From Myxococcus stipitatus DSM 14675 (GTDB lineage Bacteria; Myxococcota; Myxococcia; Myxococcales; Myxococcaceae), in NCBI RefSeq assembly GCF_000331735.1, contig NC_020126.1:4588001-4652000 (forward strand): a DNA stretch of 64,000 nt. The letters run 5' to 3'. The translations under genes were made by a program, and so were the position numbers. The notes below the pieces were generated by a model that was not told the DNA's origin, ran no database searches, and saw nothing but the letters and a program-made list of their open reading frames with translations. Below, piece after piece: positions 16,921-25,683 of the stretch (its first letter is position 1; each line of letters starts with the position of its first letter).

Positions 16921-17810
16921 GGGAGTCGGCGATGCATGACGCGAGCACGAGGCACCCGCTGGCGCCGGAGTGGCGGCGCTGGGTGGTGGAGAACCTCCTG
17001 CGCGGCGCGGAGGCGGAGGACCTGGTGTCCGTGCTGGCGCGGGCGGGCGTCGACGAAGCGCTCGCGCGCTCCGCCATCCATGCGGAGATGGAGGACCCCT
17101 GCTTCCAGGGCGCCGCGCGGGCCGTCGCGATGCAGCGGAAGCTGGAGGGCCTGCTCGACCTCTATGGCGACCTCCACCGCCAATCGCAAAGCCATCCACA
17201 CATCACCCGGCACGAAGCCCTCACGCCGCGCGACTTCTTCGAGCACCACTATTTCCAGAACCTGCCCGTGGTCTGCCGCGCGACGGTGGTGGAGGACGCC
17301 GTGCTCCAGACGGCGCTGGAGCGTCTGGGGACGGCGACGCGTGCCGCGTGGGATGAGCGCCTTCCGCTGGCACCTCCGCGGGGAATCGTGGCGTGGCCTT
17401 CCCCCGTGGGGCTGTGGCGTGACGCGGCGGGGACGGAGCTTCCCCTGACGCCCTCGCGGCGCAACACGCTGGTGTGTCAGGTGCGAGGCCGCGCGCTCTT
17501 CGTGCTCGTGCCCGCGTATGCCTTGCATCGCGTGCGGGACGCGGCGGCGGTTCCCGAGGGTGTCTTGCATTGGGACGTGGAGCTGTCGCCCGGTGAGCTG
17601 TTGTTGCTGCCCGTGGGCTGGTGGTTCGCGTTCCGCTCGCCGGAGGGAGGAGTCGCCGTCACCTTCGACGCCTTCGCCGCGCCCGAACCCAATGTGATGT
17701 GGACCCCCCGGCCGGAGTCCCGAGAGCCTACGCCTCCCCCTCGTCCTCGAGCCGCTGGAGGAGCTGCCGCGCCAGCCCTCGCAGGGCGGGAGAGCCCGGC
17801 TCGCGATTGA
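16917..17810 (+). CDS. Degenerate JmjC/cupin-like paralogue without iron ligands, copy 3
   Basis: 297 residues, ATG 16917 overlapping the stop of copy 2. The N-terminal helical domain is kept (EWRRWVVENLLRG, residues 18-30) and the cupin scaffold can be followed (NTLVCQVRGRALFVLVP, then LLLLPVGWW). At the place of HHD, however, it has T-P-S-R (178-181), and the distal His is Phe237 (GWWFAF). No iron site can form, so this is a pseudo-enzyme, perhaps a scaffold or substrate-binding partner for copy 2. The C-terminal tail (about 265-297) is proline- and alanine-rich and overlaps the convergent gene at 17728-18126 by 83 bases. Confidence 0.78.
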   Translation: MRESAMHDASTRHPLAPEWRRWVVENLLRGAEAEDLVSVLARAGVDEALARSAIHAEMEDPCFQGAARAVAMQRKLEGLLDLYGDLHRQSQSHPHITRHEALTPRDFFEHHYFQNLPVVCRATVVEDAVLQTALERLGTATRAAWDERLPLAPPRGIVAWPSPVGLWRDAAGTELPLTPSRRNTLVCQVRGRALFVLVPAYALHRVRDAAAVPEGVLHWDVELSPGELLLLPVGWWFAFRSPEGGVAVTFDAFAAPEPNVMWTPRPESREPTPPPRPRAAGGAAAPALAGRESPARD

Positions 17811-18126
17811 GCCGCTCCAGGGAGTCCCGGATGGTGTCGAGTCGTCCGGCCTGCTCGAGAATCTTCAACGCTCGGAACTGCACCAGCTCCTCGGGAGGCA
17901 TGGAGTGAGGGATGGGGGGCTGGCCGCGCAACGGGATGCGGCCTCGTTGCGACAGCAGGTCCACGAGCACGCCCACGTCTTCATCCCCCAAGGGACACAC
18001 CGCTCGATTCCTCGCCGCGTCCGACATCTGCTCCAGTGCCTCCATCAGCTCCCCCCAGGCAAAGCCGTGTGGTGGCGCTTTTCGCTCCGCCACCATCCGC
18101 CTGAGTTGCTCGCGTGTCGTCGGCAT
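17728..18126 (-). CDS. Hypothetical protein, 132 residues
   Basis: ATG 18126 is preceded by AGGAG inside the end of the upstream gene, whose stop is only 9 bases away, so the two are very likely one operon. The product is soluble and helical (REQLRRMVAERKA near the start, DTIRDSLERLNREPG and ALRGLARQLLQRLEDE near the end). No family recognised; the repeated short helices could be a protein-interaction fold. It overlaps the degenerate JmjC gene tail to tail. Confidence 0.65.
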   Translation of the reverse strand: MPTTREQLRRMVAERKAPPHGFAWGELMEALEQMSDAARNRAVCPLGDEDVGVLVDLLSQRGRIPLRGQPPIPHSMPPEELVQFRALKILEQAGRLDTIRDSLERLNREPGSPALRGLARQLLQRLEDEGEA

Positions 18127-18134
18127 GACAACTC

Positions 18135-19406
18135 CTAGCGTGTCCACATGATGTCTATCTCTGGGACCTGCTCCGTCCCGACGGTGATGCCGAGCTCATT
18201 GCGCTCCAGGTCCACCTCCCAGAGCCGTCCGTTCGCGCGCAGCGTCCCCATCAGCCGGGGCAGCGTCGGGTGCAGGTAGCGACGCCGGAAGGACGACTCC
18301 TGGCTCAGTCTGACGGGCCGTCCGTCGGCAGGGGGCAGGGGCATGTCCAGCTCCACCGCTTCTGTCAGGAAGCAGGCGTCGTAGAGATAGAGCCGGCCGG
18401 AGTCCTCCAGGAAGTTGAGGCAGTGCCCGTCATCCCAACCAGACATGAAAGCATACCGGGACTCGACGCGGCCGAGCAGCTCCACTGGCTCGTCCGGCGC
18501 GAAGGGGTAGCGCAGGCTGTCCTGGAAGCGTCCGTTGAGCCGCGTCAGCCGGCTGGGCTCGACCTGGTTGAGGCCTGGCGCGACGGCGACCAGCGCCTCC
18601 CAGCGCACCTCGTCCGTCCGCGGATTCTCGTGGGGCAGCAGGTGCAGGGTGCGGCCCTCCAGCGTCACACCCTGGCAGTTGGCGAGCTGCTGGAAGAGCT
18701 GGTACCAGCCGCCACACATGCCGCCGCCCACCGCGAGCATGTGGCGCACCGTCCACGCGGGCACCCCGTAGCGCAGCCCCGTCTCCGGAAGTCCCCGCAG
18801 CAGCGCGTCGCAGATGTCCTTGCGCGACTCCAGCCCCGCGCACCAGCGCGAGGACCAGCGCAGGAGCGGCGTGTACGCGCCGCGCGGAGGCGCGCCTGTC
18901 TCGCCCTGCCGCATGGGCGCGCCCGTGGTGAACAGCTCATGGTGGCTGTTGCCCAGGAAGAGCTTGCGCGGCGTGCCGTCCGCGTCCGTCCACTCCGCGA
19001 ACCACTGGAGCTCCAGCGCGTGCACGCCGATGTGATTGGGCAGGGGGCGGTTGAAGTGCACGGGCTCCGCCAGCGTGTTCCACCCCGCCGTGCGCTCCAG
19101 GCTCACCGGATGGGGTCCGAGCCACCGCACGGAGGTGTTCACCGCGGCGGCGGGGCACAGCGAGGGGCCAAAGGCACTCAGCTCGAACGACGGGGGGACG
19201 AAGTGATTGGCCAGCAATGACACGCGGACGGAGGGACGGCTTCCTCGCACGTAGGCCACGGGCTCGGAGCGTGCGCCGCGAATCCACTCCGGCTGCTCAC
19301 CCAGGCGCGCGTCCGTCACGGGATTCCACAAGGGAATCGTGCGGCTCTCCGTGTCTCCCCGGTCGAAGTGCAGGCTGTAGATGGCCAGCGGTTCCGCGTA
19401 GTGCAT
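18135..19406 (-). CDS. Transglutaminase-like (papain-fold) protein
   Basis: 423 residues from ATG 19406, preceded by GAGGTGGAC. A Cys-His-Asp arrangement typical of transglutaminase-like proteins is visible: C231 in GGGMCGGWYQLFQQL, H328 in GWDDGHCLNFLED and D343 in RLYLYDACF. The N-terminal ~200 residues are beta-rich (FVPPSFELSAFGPS, LELQWFAEW) and may bind a partner. The family includes peptidases, amidases and crosslinking enzymes. No signal peptide is seen, so it is probably cytoplasmic. It is 84 bases downstream of the CHAT protease gene and followed immediately by a small gene, forming a likely three-gene operon. Confidence 0.7.
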   Translation of the reverse strand: MHYAEPLAIYSLHFDRGDTESRTIPLWNPVTDARLGEQPEWIRGARSEPVAYVRGSRPSVRVSLLANHFVPPSFELSAFGPSLCPAAAVNTSVRWLGPHPVSLERTAGWNTLAEPVHFNRPLPNHIGVHALELQWFAEWTDADGTPRKLFLGNSHHELFTTGAPMRQGETGAPPRGAYTPLLRWSSRWCAGLESRKDICDALLRGLPETGLRYGVPAWTVRHMLAVGGGMCGGWYQLFQQLANCQGVTLEGRTLHLLPHENPRTDEVRWEALVAVAPGLNQVEPSRLTRLNGRFQDSLRYPFAPDEPVELLGRVESRYAFMSGWDDGHCLNFLEDSGRLYLYDACFLTEAVELDMPLPPADGRPVRLSQESSFRRRYLHPTLPRLMGTLRANGRLWEVDLERNELGITVGTEQVPEIDIMWTR

Positions 19407-19490
19407 GTCCACCTCCCCCTCATCCGTGCCGGTGGGGCACGGACACGGCATCACGGCATCCGGCGGCGCCCCCAAGGGCCACCGGTGAAC

Positions 19491-22247
19491 CTACTCATAC
19501 AACAACACGCGAGTCACCCACGGTGCGCTTTTCACCTCGCGCAACCAACGCAGGCGCTCCGCGCGCAGGGCCACCGCGGGTGCCGCCCCCCCGTGGATGC
19601 GCTCGCGCACCCCCTGGAAGAAGCGGCCCGCTGAGTCGGGAATGTCCACCGTCGCCGCGAACACCGCGCGCGCGCCCGCGCCCACGAAGGCCTGGGGCAG
19701 GGAGGAGGTCTGATGCAGGAGCGGAGGCAGCCGCGCCGCGCTGCACGCGCCCAGGAGCACCACCGGCGCGCCCTCCAGGCGGATCTGCTTGAGCGCCTCG
19801 GACGTGAGCGCGTAGCGCCCGTCGTACTCCGGGGCCAGCGCAATCACAGGCGCCTCGGACAGGCTCCGGTCCACCACGCCGTGCGCGTGGAACTCGATGT
19901 CGGTGGCCCGGCCCATCGCCTCCAGCACACGTGACGGAGTCGCCTGCGCACCGGAGAGCTCCATCGACGCGCCGATGGGCGCGGGCGTGGTGTCCCACGA
20001 GGACAGCCGTGCCAGGCCCAGGCCCGCGGGCGTCTCCACGTTGGCGATCATCAGATGCAGGGGCGAGGGCTGCTTCTTCTGGGGTGAGGCGGCGGTCGAC
20101 GCCACGCGGTAGCTCCACGCCATCTCGGGCGGCAGCAGTCCGGAGCGGCTGTCCAGCGGCGGCGCGGCGAGCACTTCGACCTGGGGACACGCGCGCAGCG
20201 CGGCCACCACCTTCTCGGGCACCAGGCCCGTGAGGTCCTCGCCCAAGGGCTCCTTGCGCGTGTCGTCGTAGTGGCCCAGCACCTGCCCGCGAGGCCCCAG
20301 CGCCACCACCACGGTGCGCTCGGTCTCCATGGCCGCCACGAGCGCGCACTGCGTCGGAGGCTTGACGCCCAATTGGCGGGCCACGACGCCGGGGACCTCG
20401 GTGAATGCATCCACCTCGCCGGCCGTGACGGCCAGCGTTTGATAGGCCACCGCCGAGGCATCCCTCACGTCCGAGTCCAGGGCCAACAGCGGCTCGGCGT
20501 CTCGGATGACGGCGTTGAGGAGCTTGTTGCCCGTGGCCCGGTTCTTCAGCAGCTCGAGCCGCGCCTCGACCAGCCGCGCCAGCAATTGACGGCCGGGGGT
20601 CTCGCGCGTGGCGCGGACGCGCTCCAGCTCCGCGCGAACCTGCGCTTCATCCTCGGGCTTGCGGTCCAACCGCATGAGGTCGGCGAGAATCCACGCGCCG
20701 ATGAACCGGGCTGACAGGTCTGGGCTTGCAGCAAGGCGCTGCGGGCGTCGCGAGGACGCAGGCTGCATCAGCTCCAGCGCCGCGAGGTTGCGATAGGTGT
20801 AGTTCTTCACCTCGCAGGTGTCGGGTGCGCGGGCCAGGTACTCGGCGAGGTACGCGCGAGCGGAGGCGATGCGGAACTGGAAGCGCGCGGCCTGGGCCAG
20901 GGCGCGCAGGGCCGCGGACTCCAGGTCCCACTCGCCCATCGACTGCGCCTCGCGCCAGCTCGCGCGAGCCGTCTCCTCGGCCTCCGACAAGCGATTGGCG
21001 GCCGTCGCGCGGTGGCTCATCTTGCGCAGCAACTCCGCGCAGCGCGGACGCAGGTTCTTCTCCCGGCACGCCGTCAGCGCGGCCTTGAGGCGCTGCCCCG
21101 CCTGCCAGGACTCGCCCGCCAGGTCTTCCTGTCGCGCCAGCTCGTCCTGGACGAGGAGCGAAATCCACGAGTCCTTCCACGCGCCCGCCACGCGCTCGAG
21201 CTCTCCCTGAGGCCCCTTCGCGTTGGGCGTCAGCAGGCGCGCGCCCAGGAGCAGGTCATACTCACCCGAGCCCCGCAGGCGTGTGAGGAAGTCCTCCGAC
21301 GCGGGCTGACGCTCTCGGACCAGGCGCGCGTATTCGACGGCCAGCGGCGCGCGCCGGTTGAAGTCTCGCGTGGCGATGGTCCGGGTGTGGGCCTCCAGCG
21401 CCGTGTCGCCGTGGATGCGGTCCAGCGTCTTCGCCAGCGGGAGCAGCTCCGTCAGCCGGGCGGAGGTGGGCGCGGTGCGGACGGCGTCGTAGTAGAGGCC
21501 GCGCGCGATGCCCGGGTGTTGCCGGGCCTCCTCCAGGGGGATGGGGAGGTGTGGATCCTGAGCCAGGCGGGTGAACGCGGACTGGGTGCGCTTCCAGGAC
21601 GCGGCCCGCTGCGCCACGGACGCGCGGAGGGCGGCGGCGTTCTCCCGAGCCTCCGTGCTCCAGCCCGGCTCCCCCAGGCGGGCCACCTCGTCGAAGACAG
21701 AGGCCGCGAGCAATTGAAGGCCCATGGCCCGCAGCACGAGCGCGCGGTTCCACAGGGCCTGGGGATGGCGTGGGGTTGTCTCCAGCAGGGTGTCGAGCTG
21801 GGCCAATGCCTCGTCATGCCGCTTGAGCAGGAAGATGGCGACGGCCTGGTCGTTGTCGCGGTTCACCGAGGCGGGCGCCTGCGACAGATGCGCGAGCGCC
21901 TGTTGCGGGTCGCCATGGAGCAGGTAGGAGGCCGCGATTCCAGGTCGGTCCCCAGCCTCCTCCAGCCGCGCGAGCTCGCGCAGGGGGACGGCGATGGACG
22001 GGCGCTCCTCTCGGGGCAGCGAATAGGGGCGGTAGACATCCGCGGTCGCGACGCTGAGGCGGGCCTCCAGCGGACGGGTGCGGGTGTCGGTGAGCCACAG
22101 CACCTCGGCGTGGCGGTTGGCCAAGGGACCCGAGCGCGCGATGAGGATCGCCGGGAACACCAGCAAGGGAATGAGATGCCAGGCACGCAGACGCGGCACG
22201 CGTCGCCCGCGTTTGGACTGCCCTGGTGCATCCAGCTCGCCTGCCAT
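19491..22247 (-). CDS. Membrane-anchored CHAT-domain protease with TPR-like region
   Basis: 918 residues from ATG 22247 (GGAGGG upstream). A single membrane segment lies near residues 20-42 (LIPLLVFPAILIA). A long helical TPR-like region follows, for example HPQALWNRALVLRAMGLQLL near 135. The C-terminal CHAT domain (about 620-918) has the caspase-like dyad: H789 in FHAHGVVDRS and C835 in LLGACSAARLPP. CHAT proteins are caspase/separase-related proteases common in myxobacteria; relatives act in gasdermin activation and in type III-E CRISPR effector complexes. The substrate is unknown. It heads a likely operon with the transglutaminase-like gene. An in-frame start at 22280 is possible. Confidence 0.85.
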   Translation of the reverse strand: MAGELDAPGQSKRGRRVPRLRAWHLIPLLVFPAILIARSGPLANRHAEVLWLTDTRTRPLEARLSVATADVYRPYSLPREERPSIAVPLRELARLEEAGDRPGIAASYLLHGDPQQALAHLSQAPASVNRDNDQAVAIFLLKRHDEALAQLDTLLETTPRHPQALWNRALVLRAMGLQLLAASVFDEVARLGEPGWSTEARENAAALRASVAQRAASWKRTQSAFTRLAQDPHLPIPLEEARQHPGIARGLYYDAVRTAPTSARLTELLPLAKTLDRIHGDTALEAHTRTIATRDFNRRAPLAVEYARLVRERQPASEDFLTRLRGSGEYDLLLGARLLTPNAKGPQGELERVAGAWKDSWISLLVQDELARQEDLAGESWQAGQRLKAALTACREKNLRPRCAELLRKMSHRATAANRLSEAEETARASWREAQSMGEWDLESAALRALAQAARFQFRIASARAYLAEYLARAPDTCEVKNYTYRNLAALELMQPASSRRPQRLAASPDLSARFIGAWILADLMRLDRKPEDEAQVRAELERVRATRETPGRQLLARLVEARLELLKNRATGNKLLNAVIRDAEPLLALDSDVRDASAVAYQTLAVTAGEVDAFTEVPGVVARQLGVKPPTQCALVAAMETERTVVVALGPRGQVLGHYDDTRKEPLGEDLTGLVPEKVVAALRACPQVEVLAAPPLDSRSGLLPPEMAWSYRVASTAASPQKKQPSPLHLMIANVETPAGLGLARLSSWDTTPAPIGASMELSGAQATPSRVLEAMGRATDIEFHAHGVVDRSLSEAPVIALAPEYDGRYALTSEALKQIRLEGAPVVLLGACSAARLPPLLHQTSSLPQAFVGAGARAVFAATVDIPDSAGRFFQGVRERIHGGAAPAVALRAERLRWLREVKSAPWVTRVLLYE

Positions 22248-22424
22248 CCGCTGGACCCTCCCCGTCACTCCGCGTCCCATGGCGCGGAGTCATCGCTAAG
22301 ACTCCCGGTCTTATGCCAAGAACGCGGACCGGGACAAATCGTGAGAAATAAACGCACCTTCGGGCGAAATGACGAACTGAGTCATGCCGACCCACGACAA
22401 ACGCCCGAGGGGTAGGGTGTGGAT

Positions 22425-23375
22425 ATGTTCATTGTCATCCTAGGCGGCGGAGTGTCGGGCCTGACGTGTGGGATCCGCTTGTTGGAGGCGGGACACTCGG
22501 TGGAGGTCTGGGCCCGGGAGTTGTCGCCGCACACGACATCGGATGTCGCCGCGGCTGTCTGGTATCCCTACCGGGCGTGGCCGCAGGAGCGCGTCAATGT
22601 CTGGGCGAAGCGGACCTACGAGGTGCTGGAGTCACTCTCCCGCGAGCGTCCCGAGGCGGGCATCCTGATGATTCCTGGCGTGGAAGTGTTTCGCCGCCAC
22701 GTCGAGGACCCCTGGTGGCGCGACAGCGTCCCGGACTTCCGCAGGGCCCGTCCCGAGGAACTCCCGCCTGGATTGTTGGAGGGTTACTACTTCTCCGCGC
22801 CGGTCATCGAGATGCCGCGCTACCTGCCATTCCTGGCGGCGCGCGTGCGGGAGCTGGGAGGGCGCATCATCCAGCGCGAGGTGCGCTCGCTGGAGGAGGC
22901 GTGGGCGCGAGCGCCGGTGGTGGTGAACTGCACGGGCCTGGGGGCGCGCGAGGTGGTGGGAGACGAGACGCTCTTCCCGATTCGCGGTGAGGTGTTGCGT
23001 GTGACACCCCCACCCACGCATCGCTTCATCTTCGATGACGAGTGCGAGCAGGGGATTGCCTATGTGATTCCGCGCTCGGGGGACTGCATCCTGGGAGGCA
23101 CGGTGGAGGAGGGCAACGCGTCCCTGGCGCCGGACCCGGAGGTGGCTCGGGGCATCCTGGAGCGCAATGCGCCGTTGTTGCCACCGGGTGCGGTGTTTCA
23201 CGTCGTGGAGCACAAGGTGGGACTGCGGCCCGGGCGGCCCTCCGTGCGGGTGGAGGCGGAGGAGTCCGGGGCGCGCGTGGTGGTGCACGACTACGGGCAC
23301 GGAGGGGCGGGCGTCACGCTCTCCTGGGGCTGCGCGGAGGAGGTCGTGACGCTGGTGGCGGCGCACGCGCGCTGA
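22425..23375 (+). CDS. D-amino acid oxidase
   Basis: 316 residues from ATG 22425; an in-frame GTG at 22419 has an equally good GAGGGG ribosome site. The N-terminus FIVILGGGVSGLTCG is the FAD-binding Rossmann loop, and the C-terminal VHDYGHGGAGVTLSWG is the diagnostic D-amino acid oxidase signature. Length matches the family. It oxidatively deaminates D-amino acids to 2-oxo acids, ammonia and peroxide, using FAD. It converges on an N-acyl-D-amino-acid deacylase gene 4 bases away whose product would supply free D-amino acids, so the pair makes metabolic sense although they are separate transcripts. Confidence 0.9.
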   Translation: MFIVILGGGVSGLTCGIRLLEAGHSVEVWARELSPHTTSDVAAAVWYPYRAWPQERVNVWAKRTYEVLESLSRERPEAGILMIPGVEVFRRHVEDPWWRDSVPDFRRARPEELPPGLLEGYYFSAPVIEMPRYLPFLAARVRELGGRIIQREVRSLEEAWARAPVVVNCTGLGAREVVGDETLFPIRGEVLRVTPPPTHRFIFDDECEQGIAYVIPRSGDCILGGTVEEGNASLAPDPEVARGILERNAPLLPPGAVFHVVEHKVGLRPGRPSVRVEAEESGARVVVHDYGHGGAGVTLSWGCAEEVVTLVAAHAR

Positions 23376-23379
23376 GGCG

Positions 23380-25122
23380 TCAGGCGCGAGCGCGGAGCAC
23401 GGTGCCGAAGCCTCGTTCACGTCCGAGGGCGGGGGAGACGGCGCCGAGGCTCACGGCTTCGCGGCCGGAGATGAGGACGGACTTCACGGCGGCGTCGTTG
23501 CGGCGCACCAGGCGGATGAAGCCGCCGAAGTTCTCCATGGGGGCCTCCGCGATTTCATCGAGGCTCGAGTCGAGGCCCTCGGGGTTGATGACGACCAGGT
23601 CGGCGCGGCGGCCCTCGGCGAGGACTCCGGCGTCGAGGCCGAACCATTCGCCGATTTCACCGGTGAGGCGGTGGACGGCGCGTTCGATGGGCATGAAGGG
23701 CTCGCCGCGCTTCTCGGCTTCGCGGACGAGGCGCAGGAGTCGGAGGGGGAAGTTGTAGTGGGCCATGTTGCGCAGGTGGGCGCCCGCGTCGGAGAAGCCC
23801 ACGAGGATGTCTGGGTGGCGGCAGATGAACTCCAGCTCCTCGCGTCGGTCATTGGCCATGACGGTGTACCAGCGCAGCGCGTCTCCATGCGTGGCGACGA
23901 GGTCGAGGAAGACATCCACGGCATCGCGTGATTGGTCCTGGGCGACCTGGGCGAAGGACTTGCCGACCAGGGTGGGGTCGGGGCACTGGAGGATGCGGGA
24001 CTGGTTGAAGTCGCGGTGGAAGGCGCGAGGGAGGAAGCGGTTGGTCCATTCGGCGCGGAAGCGGGAGCGGTAGGCGGGGTCGTTGAGGAGACCGGTGCGG
24101 GAGGCTGCGTCCTGGAGGTGGAGGGCGGCGGCGCCGGCGCCGAACTCCTCGAAGACGACGAGGTCGATGCCATCGGCCCACAGGTCGAAGACTTCAGGCA
24201 GGGCCTGCCAGCGGAAGTTGGCGCCGAGGAGTCGGTTGGCGACGCGGGACAGGACACCGATGAGGCGATGGATGCCTCGGCTGGCGCGAGGGTCCATCAT
24301 GGAGATGACGGTGGTCTTCAGCGTCGGGCGCCACAGGCCCATGCTCTCGAGGAGGAAGAGGACGACGTTGACCTTGGTGCTGATGTTGGGGACGCCCTGG
24401 AAGACGCGGCCTTTCTCGCGAAGGAGGCGGGTGAGGCGGCGGTATTCGCTCCAGCGGGCGTAGGTGGAGGGCAGGGGGCGGCTGCGGATGTCGCGGGTGC
24501 CGCCCATCTTGTCCCACTTGAGGGTCATGATGGAGAGGCCCAGGTAGCCCAGGTCGAGGCCCTCGCGGACGAGGGACTCCATGCGGCGCAATTCGTCTTC
24601 GCTGGGGCGGACGCCGGAGTCGAGGCTGCGGTGGAGGCCCATGGTGTGGGCGCGCAGCGCGGAGTGGCCGAGGAAGGAGGCGACGTTGGGGCCCAGGGGG
24701 AGGGCTTGGAGGTGCTCCAGGTAGCTGGGGAGCGAGTCCCACGTCTTGCGCTCTTCGAGGAGGGCGCGGACGGTGGCGTAGGGGATGGCCTCGACGCGAC
24801 AGAACATGTCCGCGAGGTCCTCTGGGGTACCGAGGGCGAGGCTGAGTGAGCAGCTCCCGAGGACGACGGAGGTGACCCCGTGGCGGACGGACTCGGAGAG
24901 GGAGGGAGCCAGCTCGACTTCGGCGTCGTAGTGGGTGTGGAAGTCGATGAAGCCCGGAGTCACCCAGTGGCCCGTGGCGTCGATGACGCGAGTCCCCGGT
25001 GCATGGGGGATGGGGGCAGGGGAGAGGGTGGTGACGGTGCCGCCCTGGATGCCGACGTTGAGCTTCCGCGGGGGATTGCCCAGACCATCGAACACGAGGC
25101 CGTTCTCGACGATGAGGTCCAT
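23380..25122 (-). CDS. N-acyl-D-amino-acid deacylase family amidohydrolase
   Basis: 580 residues, ATG 25122 after GGAGAC. An amidohydrolase-superfamily metallohydrolase: H62 and H64 in GFIDFHTHYD bind metal, GVTSVVLGSCSLSLA follows as in D-aminoacylases, and SDAGAHL near residue 452 contains the catalytic-type Asp. The C-terminal ADLVVINPE strand closes the small beta domain. It hydrolyses N-acyl groups from D-amino acids or related ureido and dipeptide substrates; exact specificity cannot be told. Convergent with D-amino acid oxidase. In predatory bacteria it may process D-residue peptides from prey walls (inference). Confidence 0.87.
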   Translation of the reverse strand: MDLIVENGLVFDGLGNPPRKLNVGIQGGTVTTLSPAPIPHAPGTRVIDATGHWVTPGFIDFHTHYDAEVELAPSLSESVRHGVTSVVLGSCSLSLALGTPEDLADMFCRVEAIPYATVRALLEERKTWDSLPSYLEHLQALPLGPNVASFLGHSALRAHTMGLHRSLDSGVRPSEDELRRMESLVREGLDLGYLGLSIMTLKWDKMGGTRDIRSRPLPSTYARWSEYRRLTRLLREKGRVFQGVPNISTKVNVVLFLLESMGLWRPTLKTTVISMMDPRASRGIHRLIGVLSRVANRLLGANFRWQALPEVFDLWADGIDLVVFEEFGAGAAALHLQDAASRTGLLNDPAYRSRFRAEWTNRFLPRAFHRDFNQSRILQCPDPTLVGKSFAQVAQDQSRDAVDVFLDLVATHGDALRWYTVMANDRREELEFICRHPDILVGFSDAGAHLRNMAHYNFPLRLLRLVREAEKRGEPFMPIERAVHRLTGEIGEWFGLDAGVLAEGRRADLVVINPEGLDSSLDEIAEAPMENFGGFIRLVRRNDAAVKSVLISGREAVSLGAVSPALGRERGFGTVLRARA

Positions 25123-25225
25123 GTCTCCGAGCTTAGCCCGGAGATGGGTTCAGTGTACGGATGTCTGTTCGGGGGGGCGTGCGAACGAGGCACAATGCCT
25201 GTCACTCGCGGCACGGGGGGAGTTC

Positions 25226-25669
25226 ATGGTGGAGCGATTGAACCCGCTGATTGGGAAACGAATCCTGGCCCTGCTGCTGGTCCTTCCTGGCTGTTCCCTG
25301 TTTCAGCGACCACCTCGCCCTGTTCATGCGCCTCCCGAAGAATCGGCGAAGGTGGAGATTCCGCTCGCGATGTCAGCGGAGGGACGCCAGGTCATCAGAG
25401 GCGCAATGGTTCGAGCGATTCAGCTCGCCATGGATGATTTCCTGCCGTGGGATCACAAGCTGCCAGGAGACGCGACGCCGCTTCAGCAGTGCCTTTCTCG
25501 GCGAGACGCCTACGACGTCGCGGCGGTCCCTGGACCCAAGGGCGTGATGTTCGTCACCCTCATTCCCAACCCCGACGTCTGCGACGTTGGTGGCCCACCC
25601 ATCCTGGACGTGGGGGCAACCTACGCAATCGATGTCGTTGGCTGGCGCATCCTCTCCGTGCAGCAGTAG
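25226..25669 (+). CDS. Small lipoprotein, paralogue of the IS-interrupted gene at 55522-56857
   Basis: 147 residues from ATG 25226, with a G-rich ribosome site. A lipobox (LLLVLPGCSLF) places the lipidated Cys near residue 23. The rest is a compact domain with CLSRRDAYDV and a terminal VGATYAIDVVGWRILSV. The same layout, including length and the CLARRDVYDV and GAVYAID motifs, appears in the gene broken by the IS5-type element at 55791-56671, so the two are clear paralogues. Function unknown; periplasmic or outer-membrane lipoprotein. Divergent from the deacylase gene. Confidence 0.72.
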   Translation: MVERLNPLIGKRILALLLVLPGCSLFQRPPRPVHAPPEESAKVEIPLAMSAEGRQVIRGAMVRAIQLAMDDFLPWDHKLPGDATPLQQCLSRRDAYDVAAVPGPKGVMFVTLIPNPDVCDVGGPPILDVGATYAIDVVGWRILSVQQ

Positions 25670-25683
25670 CGGCTCACCGCGCC

